Source of the DNA: CAJPPJ01 sp963545265
GTDB taxonomy: Bacteria > Bacillota_I > Bacilli_A > RF39 > UBA660
Direction: 5' to 3'
Length of the DNA stretch: 20,997 nt
Assembly: GCA_963545265.1 (NCBI GenBank)
Contig: CAUUHY010000013.1
Location: forward strand, 1 to 20,997
Positions within the stretch are counted from its first letter, which is position 1. Every line of letters begins with the position of its first letter. A program made the position numbers and the translations under genes. Under the pieces are notes generated by a model. It had not been told where the DNA came from and did not search any database. It saw only the letters and a program-made list of their open reading frames with translations. Below, piece by piece: positions 15,756-20,997 of this stretch.

Positions 15756-15764
15756 TTATCTACA
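15756..15764 (+). promoter_or_regulatory. DnaA box TTATCTACA (dnaA-dnaN gap)
   Basis: Identical to the site at 14318-14326 and one mismatch from TTATCCACA. It is flanked on both sides by ATATAAACA repeats. Confidence 0.6.
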
Positions 15765-15774
15765 AATAATTAAG

Positions 15775-15792
15775 ATATAAACAATATAAACA
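15775..15792 (+). repeat. Tandem ATATAAACA pair
   Basis: Two directly abutting copies of ATATAAACA. Further exact copies lie at 14169-14177 (+), 14270-14278 (-) and 15731-15739 (+), all in the two gaps flanking dnaA. They share the TAT and ACA ends of the DnaA box and are candidate initiator sites. Confidence 0.5.
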
Positions 15793-15828
15793 ATAATAAT
15801 AACAATATATATATAAAGGAGAGAATAT

Positions 15829-16944
15829 ATGAAATTTAAAATTGAACAAAAAACATTATTAGAAGGTTTATCTAAAGTAAGCAACGCTATTTCTAGTAAA
15901 AGTTTAATACCTATATTATCAGGAATTAAATTTGAATTAACTAGTGAAGGATTATATTTAATAGCATCTGATTCGGATATGACTATTAAAAATTTTATTA
16001 AACTTGATAAAGAAAATATACAAATAGAAGAACTAGGTGGAATAGTAATACCAAAAAATATAATAGAAATAGTTAGAAAATTAGAAGAACAAGTATTAGA
16101 AATTACAGTATTAGATGGAGTAAAGATTTTAATTAAAACAAAATCTGGTAATTTTTATTTAAACGGTTATGAAAAGGAAGAATATCCTAAAATGGATTTA
16201 TCTTTGAACAAAAAGTTCATAACTATAAATGCTAAAAAATTAAAAGAAGCGATTAATCAAATTTCTTTTGCTTCTAGTAGAGATGAAGGAAGACCAATAC
16301 TTACAGGTATAAATTTACGTATTTTAGGAGATAAAATAGAATTAAATGCTACTGATTCATATCGTCTTGCAAGAAATATATTAAATTTAAAAGAAACAGT
16401 AGATGAAAGCTATAATATAGTAGTTCCAACAGATAACTTTAATAATTTTTTAAAAACAATAGAGGCAGATAGCGATGTTGAATTACATATATTTAATAAT
16501 AAAATTATCTTTAATTATGAAAATTTATTATTTCAATCTAGACTTATAAGTGGAAACTACCCATTTACTTCAAATTTATTTCCAAAAGAAAAATTATTCT
16601 CTATTACTTTAAATAAAACTCAATTTTATAATGTAGTAGATAGAGCGGCGTTATTTACTTCTGATAAAGAAAAAAATATTATTTCTTTAATAGTAAATAA
16701 TAATGCTGTAATTATTAAATCAGGAGATGGAATAGGTCAAGTAGATGAAAAAATAGATATAAATGAAAATGTAGAAAACGAATTTAAAATAGATTTTTCA
16801 TCTAGATATATGATGGATTCAGTAAAAACATTTAAAAATGAAACTATAACTTTAACATTTTTGGCACCAGATAAACCTATTGTTATAAGTGATAAAGATT
16901 CAGAAAATTTAATGCATTTAGTATTACCAATAAGAAGTTATTAA
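15829..16944 (+). CDS. dnaN: DNA polymerase III sliding clamp (beta subunit) DnaN
   Basis: A 371-residue beta clamp, which forms a dimeric ring that tethers the replicative polymerase. Three similar domains of about 120 residues are visible: domain 1 from KFKIEQKTLLEGLSKVSNAI with LIPILSGIKFE; domain 2 with the conserved GRPILTGI and ATDSYRLA; and domain 3 ending SENLMHLVLPIRSY, matching the family C-terminus (M-P-M/I-R) that lines the partner-binding pocket. The start follows AAAGGAGA by 6 nt. It is the second rightward gene after dnaA, probably cotranscribed with it. Length is normal. Confidence 0.97.
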   Translation: MKFKIEQKTLLEGLSKVSNAISSKSLIPILSGIKFELTSEGLYLIASDSDMTIKNFIKLDKENIQIEELGGIVIPKNIIEIVRKLEEQVLEITVLDGVKILIKTKSGNFYLNGYEKEEYPKMDLSLNKKFITINAKKLKEAINQISFASSRDEGRPILTGINLRILGDKIELNATDSYRLARNILNLKETVDESYNIVVPTDNFNNFLKTIEADSDVELHIFNNKIIFNYENLLFQSRLISGNYPFTSNLFPKEKLFSITLNKTQFYNVVDRAALFTSDKEKNIISLIVNNNAVIIKSGDGIGQVDEKIDINENVENEFKIDFSSRYMMDSVKTFKNETITLTFLAPDKPIVISDKDSENLMHLVLPIRSY

Positions 16945-17077
16945 TGTAACTTTTTATTTTTTTGTAAAAAAGGACGAAAATACCCCATAAATATACCAAT
17001 TAATACCCTTGTTTTTAAATATTAATAATTTAAGATACGAATCATAATTTATTTTATAAAAAGGAGGGATTATAATT

Positions 17078-17551
17078 ATGAAAAATTATGAAATAAATGA
17101 TGAAACAATAGCAATTATATCGAAAGGCGATAAAAGTAAAGTAATAACATTAAATAATGAATTTATTGTAGAAAAACCTGGATATAAAATATTAGATGAT
17201 TCTTGTAAATTTTATGGAAGTAGTTATTTAGGCAGACTTCATTCTGTAAAAGAAATGTTATCAGCTAGATATAAGTTACCAATAATAGTAGCAGAGTCTG
17301 AAAATATGATATTTTTTCCAACTAAATCTTCATTAGAACCTGATTGTTGCTGGATTAATTATAGTTTGATAAAAAATTATCAAAAAACTAGTGAAATTGT
17401 CACCAAAATTAGGTTTTATAATAATAGTGAAAAAGAGTTTGTTATATCAAAAATTTCTTTAGAAAATCAAATGAATAGATCACTTAGACTTCAATCAATA
17501 TTAAGACAAAGGCATTTAAATTATAAGAACATAAAATATATGGATTTTTAA
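17078..17551 (+). CDS. comK: ComK-like competence transcription factor
   Basis: A 157-residue protein matching B. subtilis ComK, the master activator of natural transformation genes. Landmarks in the same order: YEINDETIAII (4-14), DSCKFYGSSYLGR (41-53; DRSCRFFGSSYAGR in ComK), LPIIVAESENMIFFPT (67-82), PDCCWINYSLIKNY (88-101; PQCGWISHVHVKEF), and SLENQMNRSLRLQ (127-139; SFENQVYRTAWLR). It ends soon after, at NIKYMDF, and so lacks the last 35 or so residues of the 192-residue B. subtilis protein, including the FMLYPK motif bound by the adaptor MecA. The ribosome binding site AAGGAGG is strong. It lies alone between dnaN and recF, where B. subtilis has the S4-domain gene. No AAAA-N5-TTTT ComK box was found upstream. 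Its own promoter is unclear. Confidence 0.85.
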   Translation: MKNYEINDETIAIISKGDKSKVITLNNEFIVEKPGYKILDDSCKFYGSSYLGRLHSVKEMLSARYKLPIIVAESENMIFFPTKSSLEPDCCWINYSLIKNYQKTSEIVTKIRFYNNSEKEFVISKISLENQMNRSLRLQSILRQRHLNYKNIKYMDF

Positions 17552-17592
17552 TATATAAATATCTAAAATAATAACAAAAATAGCTTTTTTTA

Positions 17593-17601
17593 TGTTATAA
17601 T
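17593..17601 (+). promoter_or_regulatory. Extended -10 promoter of recF-gyrB-gyrA
   Basis: A perfect extended -10, TGTTATAAT, lies 42 nt after the comK stop and about 64 nt before the recF ATG, with no clear -35 at the standard distance. It would give a leader of roughly 55 nt carrying the mini-ORF at 17640-17663. Confidence 0.6.
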
Positions 17602-17639
17602 ACACTTGTATGTATAGAACCATGTGAAAGTAGGAATTC

Positions 17640-17663
17640 ATGAAAAAAAGCGATTTTTTGTAA
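17640..17663 (+). other. Candidate 7-codon leader ORF coupled to recF
   Basis: ATG AAA AAA AGC GAT TTT TTG TAA encodes MKKSDFL. A TAGGA ribosome binding site precedes it by 4 nt, and its stop is one base before the recF ATG, which has no Shine-Dalgarno of its own. Ribosomes ending here could restart on recF. The same bases form an A6-GCGA-U6 hairpin in RNA. Expression is inferred only. Confidence 0.35.
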
Positions 17664-17664
17664 A

Positions 17665-18792
17665 ATGAAGATAAAAAAGATAAAACTAATAAATTTTAGA
17701 AATTTAGATAAAGTTGAATTAAATTTTATTAATAAAATAAATATTATTATAGGAGGAAATGGAGCTGGAAAGACCAATATATTAGAAGCAATTTACTTGA
17801 ATTCTTTAACAAAGTCTTTTAGAGCTAATAATGACGCTGAATTAATAAAATTTGATAAAGAATTTTTAACAATAATGACTACTATAAAAGATGATTCTTA
17901 CAACGAAAATGTTTTATACAATATAGATAAACTATCTAAAAAAATCTATTTAAATTCTTCAAAAGTTACTAAATTATCTGAATATATTGGAAAATATCCG
18001 GTCGTAATATCAACTCCAGAAGATGTACTTATGATTAAAACGTCTCCATCAACTAGAAGAGATGTTTTGAATATATCTATTTGTCAATTTAATAAAGAAT
18101 ATTTTAAAACTTTAAATGAATATAATAAATTATTAAAATTAAGAAATGATTATTTAAAAAGAATATTAATTAATTCTATTTCAGATATAAAATATTTTGA
18201 TATATTAACTAATAAACTTATAGAAAAAGCAGTATATATATATATAGAAAGAAATAATTATATTAATTTAATAAATAAATATTTACCAGATATATTTGAA
18301 CATATTTGTTTAAATCCAAATTTAATAATAAAATATTCTCCTAATATTGATTTAAATAACTATAATGAAGAAACTCTAAAAAATATTCTTTATAAAAAAT
18401 ATAAGAAAGATTTTAATAAAGAAATATCTTTGGGTATGACAATAACTGGCCCGCATAGGGATGATTTTAGTTTTATTTTAGGAGATAAAGATATGAAATT
18501 ATATAGTTCTGAAGGACAAAAAAAAATGGCGGTAATATCGTTTAAATTAGCAGAAATGATGTTATTTCAAAAAACAGATGATAAAAAACCAATAATTTTA
18601 TTAGATGATTTATTTAGTGAACTAGATATAAATAATAAAAATAGATTAGTTAAATTTATTCCAGATGATTTACAAGTAGTAATAACTAGTAACGATTTAA
18701 AAGGAATAAATAAAAGTATAAGAGATAATGCTAAGATTTTTAAAATAAAAGATGGAGAAGTGAGGGTAATTAATAATGGAAGAAATAAATAA
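17665..18792 (+). CDS. recF: DNA replication and repair protein RecF
   Basis: A 375-residue RecF, an SMC-like ATPase that helps load RecA at gapped DNA. Walker A GGNGAGKTN is at residues 30-38 after the LINFRNLDKVELNF strand. The ABC-type signature SSEGQKKMAVISFKLAEM is near residues 275-292, with Walker B PIILLDDLFSELD close behind, and the D-loop and TSNDLKGI end the core. MTITGPHRDDFSF is a further RecF mark. There is no ribosome binding site in front of the ATG; translation may be coupled to the preceding 7-codon ORF. The end overlaps gyrB by 17 nt. Length is normal. Confidence 0.96.
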   Translation: MKIKKIKLINFRNLDKVELNFINKINIIIGGNGAGKTNILEAIYLNSLTKSFRANNDAELIKFDKEFLTIMTTIKDDSYNENVLYNIDKLSKKIYLNSSKVTKLSEYIGKYPVVISTPEDVLMIKTSPSTRRDVLNISICQFNKEYFKTLNEYNKLLKLRNDYLKRILINSISDIKYFDILTNKLIEKAVYIYIERNNYINLINKYLPDIFEHICLNPNLIIKYSPNIDLNNYNEETLKNILYKKYKKDFNKEISLGMTITGPHRDDFSFILGDKDMKLYSSEGQKKMAVISFKLAEMMLFQKTDDKKPIILLDDLFSELDINNKNRLVKFIPDDLQVVITSNDLKGINKSIRDNAKIFKIKDGEVRVINNGRNK

Positions 18793-20695
18793 AGATTATA
18801 ATGCAGAGTCTATTCAAGTTTTAGAAGGATTAGAAGCTGTAAGAAAAAGACCTGGTATGTATATTGCATCTACATCTTCAAAAGGATTACACCATTTAGT
18901 ATGGGAAATCGTCGATAACTCAATAGATGAAGCAATGGCAGGATATGCAACACATATAGAAGTAACTATAGGATTAAATAATACAATCACAGTAAAAGAT
19001 GACGGAAGAGGAATCCCTGTAGATATACATCCTAAAACAGGAAAATCAACTGTTGAAACAATTTATACAGTATTACATGCTGGTGGTAAATTTGGAGGTG
19101 GAGGATACAAAGTATCAGGAGGACTTCACGGGGTTGGTGCATCAGTAGTTAATGCTTTAAGTGATTATTTGGAAGTAAAAGTATATAAAAATGGAAATAT
19201 TTATTTTCAAAGATTTGAACAAGGTGGTTCACCTAAAGAAGCTTTAAAAATAATAGGAGAATGTGATATTAATAGAACTGGTACAACAGTAACATTTAAA
19301 CCAGATCCTGAAATATTCACTGAAACTACTATATTTGATTACGATGTATTAAAAACTCGTTTAGAAGAATTAGCTTACTTAAATAAAGGTTTAAAACTAT
19401 TTTTAATAGATGAAAGAGTAGAACCTAATAAAAAAGATGAATTTTGTTATACTGGTGGACTAGTTCAATATGTAGAAAAACTAAATAAAAATAAAGAAAC
19501 TATTAATAAAATTATAGATGTAACAGGTTCAGAAAACGATATATCTATAGAAGTAGCATTTCAATATAATAATGGATTTATTTCGAACATATATTCGTTT
19601 GTTAATAACATTGTTACTCCAGAAGGTGGAACACACGAAGAAGGTGTAAGAAGAGCATTAACTAGAATTATCAATAAATATGCACAAACCAATAAGTTTT
19701 TAAAAGAAAAAGATGATCCTTTAACTGGAGAAGATGTGAGAGAAGGTCTTACAATGATAATTTCTTGTAAACATCCAAATCCTCAATTTGAAGGTCAAAC
19801 TAAGACAAAATTAGGAAATAGTGAAGTAAGATCTATAGCAGATAAGATATTTTCAGAACAATTTGAAAGATTTTTGTTAGAAAATCCTAATGAAGCTAAA
19901 ATGATAATGGATAAATCTTTACTTGCAGCAAGAGCTAGAATCGCAGCTAAGAAGGCAAGAGAAATAACAAGAAAACCAGCTGGTTTAGAAATTTCTTCTT
20001 TACCAGGTAAATTAGCTGATTGTTCATCTAAGGACCCTAAAGTATCTGAACTTTACTTAGTCGAAGGGAATTCGGCTGGAGGTTCAGCAAAAGACGGTAG
20101 AGATAGTGTAACTCAAGCGATATTACCACTAAGAGGTAAAGTATTAAATGTTCAAAAGACAAGAAGAGATAAAGTTTTAGATAATAACGAAATAGCTTCA
20201 ATGATAAAAGCAATCGGAACAGGAATAGAAGAAAATTTTGATATAGAAAAACTAAGATATCATAAAATAGTTATAATGACTGATGCCGATGTCGATGGGT
20301 CACATATTAGAATATTATTGTTAACATTCTTTTATAGATATTTTAAACCTTTAATAGAAGGTGGATATATATATGCAGCATGTCCTCCTTTATATAGAAT
20401 TTCTCATGGTAAAACAGTTAAATATGTTCAAACTGATCAAGAAAAAGATGAATATTTAAAATCTATTGGAAATATTAAAGTTTCTATTCAAAGAAATAAA
20501 GGGCTTGGGGAAATGGATGCAACTGAACTTTGGGAAACAACTATGAATAAAGAAAACAGAACCTTATTACAATTAACAGTAGAAGATGCTGTCTTAGCTG
20601 ATAGAACACTTACAGAATTAATGGGTGAAGATGTAGAACCAAGAAAAATTTTCTTAGAAGAAAACGCTAAATATGTAAGTAACTTGGATATATAG
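18776..20695 (+). CDS. gyrB: DNA gyrase subunit B
   Basis: A 639-residue GyrB, the ATPase and Toprim subunit of gyrase, which introduces negative supercoils. The GHKL ATPase has EIVDNSIDEAMAGY, DDGRGIPVDIHPKTGKSTVE and GGGGYKVSGGLHGVGASVVN. The Toprim domain has LVEGNSAGGSAKDGRD, PLRGKVLNVQKTR and TDADVDGSHIR, so the catalytic acids (Glu430 and the DxD) are present. The usual EGDS reads EGNS: Asn432 stands at the place of E. coli Asp426, a quinolone-contact position. The C-terminus (ENAKYVSNLDI) is typical of Gram-positive GyrB. GAGGG ribosome binding site inside recF; gyrA follows 9 nt downstream. Context with gyrA favours GyrB over ParE. Confidence 0.97.
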   Translation: MEEINKDYNAESIQVLEGLEAVRKRPGMYIASTSSKGLHHLVWEIVDNSIDEAMAGYATHIEVTIGLNNTITVKDDGRGIPVDIHPKTGKSTVETIYTVLHAGGKFGGGGYKVSGGLHGVGASVVNALSDYLEVKVYKNGNIYFQRFEQGGSPKEALKIIGECDINRTGTTVTFKPDPEIFTETTIFDYDVLKTRLEELAYLNKGLKLFLIDERVEPNKKDEFCYTGGLVQYVEKLNKNKETINKIIDVTGSENDISIEVAFQYNNGFISNIYSFVNNIVTPEGGTHEEGVRRALTRIINKYAQTNKFLKEKDDPLTGEDVREGLTMIISCKHPNPQFEGQTKTKLGNSEVRSIADKIFSEQFERFLLENPNEAKMIMDKSLLAARARIAAKKAREITRKPAGLEISSLPGKLADCSSKDPKVSELYLVEGNSAGGSAKDGRDSVTQAILPLRGKVLNVQKTRRDKVLDNNEIASMIKAIGTGIEENFDIEKLRYHKIVIMTDADVDGSHIRILLLTFFYRYFKPLIEGGYIYAACPPLYRISHGKTVKYVQTDQEKDEYLKSIGNIKVSIQRNKGLGEMDATELWETTMNKENRTLLQLTVEDAVLADRTLTELMGEDVEPRKIFLEENAKYVSNLDI

Positions 20696-20704
20696 GAGGA
20701 AGAA

Positions 20705-20997
20705 ATGGCAGAAATATTAAAAGAATTACAATTTTCTAGTGAGATTAAAAAGTCTTTCTTAGACTATGCTATGAGTGTTATTGTTCAAAGAGCATTACCT
20801 GATGTTAAAGATGGTTTAAAACCTGTTCAAAGAAGAATAATCTATGGTATTAATCAAATAGGTGCAACTGCAGGTTCTCCTCATAAAAAATGTGCTAAAA
20901 TCGTTGGGGAAATAATGGGTAACTATCACCCACATGGAGATTCTTCAATTTATTCAGCATTAGTAAGAATGGCTCAATACTTTTCTTATAGATATCC
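20705..20997 (+). CDS. gyrA: DNA gyrase subunit A, partial (N-terminal 97 codons)
   Basis: The frame opens with ATG after AGGAGG and runs off the right edge. It shows the GyrA start: FLDYAMSVIVQRALPDVKDG, LKPVQRRIIYGI, KKCAKIVGEIMGNYHPHGDS, and VRMAQYFSYRYP. It is the DNA cleavage-reunion subunit; the active-site tyrosine lies beyond the window. In the quinolone-determining region Ser80 matches E. coli Ser83, but Ser84 stands where E. coli has Asp87 and most species have Asp or Glu (sequence GDSSIYSALV). Position after gyrB supports GyrA rather than ParC. Confidence 0.95.
   Translation, partial: MAEILKELQFSSEIKKSFLDYAMSVIVQRALPDVKDGLKPVQRRIIYGINQIGATAGSPHKKCAKIVGEIMGNYHPHGDSSIYSALVRMAQYFSYRY

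Larger units (their letters stand above)
15723..15828. other. oriC: Replication origin oriC, part 2 (dnaA-dnaN gap)
   Basis: A 106-nt AT-rich gap with box-like sites: TCATGAACA on the minus strand (15723-15731), ATATAAACA (15731-15739), TTATCTACA (15756-15764), and two abutting ATATAAACA copies (15775-15783 and 15784-15792). The dnaN ribosome binding site AAAGGAGA closes it. The same motifs occur upstream of dnaA, as in the bipartite B. subtilis origin. No convincing dnaN promoter is seen. Confidence 0.65.

Noticed and set aside
16945..16975. T-run/A-run after dnaN as a terminator
   Set aside because: Only A-T pairs with a two-base loop could form and no U-tract follows, so it is too weak to call.
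17614..17631. parS-like sequence around CATGTGAAAG
   Set aside because: By eye only about 9 of 16 positions match TGTTTCACGTGAAACA and symmetry is lacking. No convincing parS was found in the window, nor a Noc site of the ATTTCCCGGGAAAT type.
17595..17777. Minus-strand 60-residue ORF over the recF promoter and start
   Set aside because: It is a Phe/Ile-rich shadow of recF and its promoter, with no support.
1..20997. CRISPR array, insertion sequence, tRNA or rRNA genes
   Set aside because: No regularly spaced repeats, transposase frames, or tRNA/rRNA-like sequence were seen; spacers are short except the origin.

Overview
This window is the replication-origin region of a very AT-rich member of the Bacillota, most likely class Bacilli and close to the mollicute-like or erysipelotrichal lineages. 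The gene order follows the Bacillus subtilis origin: (ychF)-(DUF951)-(mscS)-parB-parA-noc-rsmG-mnmG-mnmE-khpB-yidC-rnpA-rpmH / oriC / dnaA-dnaN-comK-recF-gyrB-gyrA. A noc gene and a comK-like gene both point to Bacilli. All 20 complete genes stop with TAA (17) or TAG (3) and Trp is encoded by TGG, so nothing shows UGA read as Trp, but UGA is not used as a stop here. Genus and species cannot be named from sequence alone.

Layout. Everything left of about 14050 is transcribed leftward and everything right of 14367 rightward, away from a 316-nt gap (14051-14366) between rpmH and dnaA. That gap holds a pure-AT stretch, DnaA-box-like sites and divergent promoters. A second cluster of boxes lies between dnaA and dnaN (15723-15828), giving a bipartite, B. 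subtilis-like oriC. The leftward arm consists of rpmH-rnpA-yidC-khpB (terminator), mnmE-mnmG-rsmG (terminator), noc (own promoter and terminator), then parA-parB-mscS-DUF951-abgT-ychF-BI-1 and a membrane-protein gene cut by the left edge. The rightward arm is dnaA, dnaN, comK, then recF-gyrB-gyrA (gyrA cut by the right edge) behind an extended -10 promoter.

How the genes fit together. DnaA, DnaN, RecF and gyrase start, clamp, repair and supercoil replicating DNA. ParA and ParB segregate the origin, and Noc links chromosome position to division. RpmH, RnpA, RsmG, MnmE and MnmG serve ribosome, RNase P and tRNA function. YidC and KhpB serve membrane insertion and envelope control. MscS, an AbgT-type transporter and a BI-1 protein share the partition operon.

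Most unusual features: (1) Noc has a roughly 340-residue Asn-rich linker between its DNA-binding core and its C-terminal domain, and lacks the N-terminal membrane helix; (2) a ComK-like competence regulator without the MecA-binding tail sits where the S4 protein gene (yaaA/rlbA) is found in B. subtilis; (3) the DnaA recognition helix is altered (THST in place of DHTT, with a one-residue deletion), alongside a repeated variant box ATATAAACA; (4) both gyrase subunits carry non-canonical residues at quinolone-contact positions; (5) ribosomal protein L34 is only 40 residues; (6) rpmH, noc and dnaA share one promoter layout.
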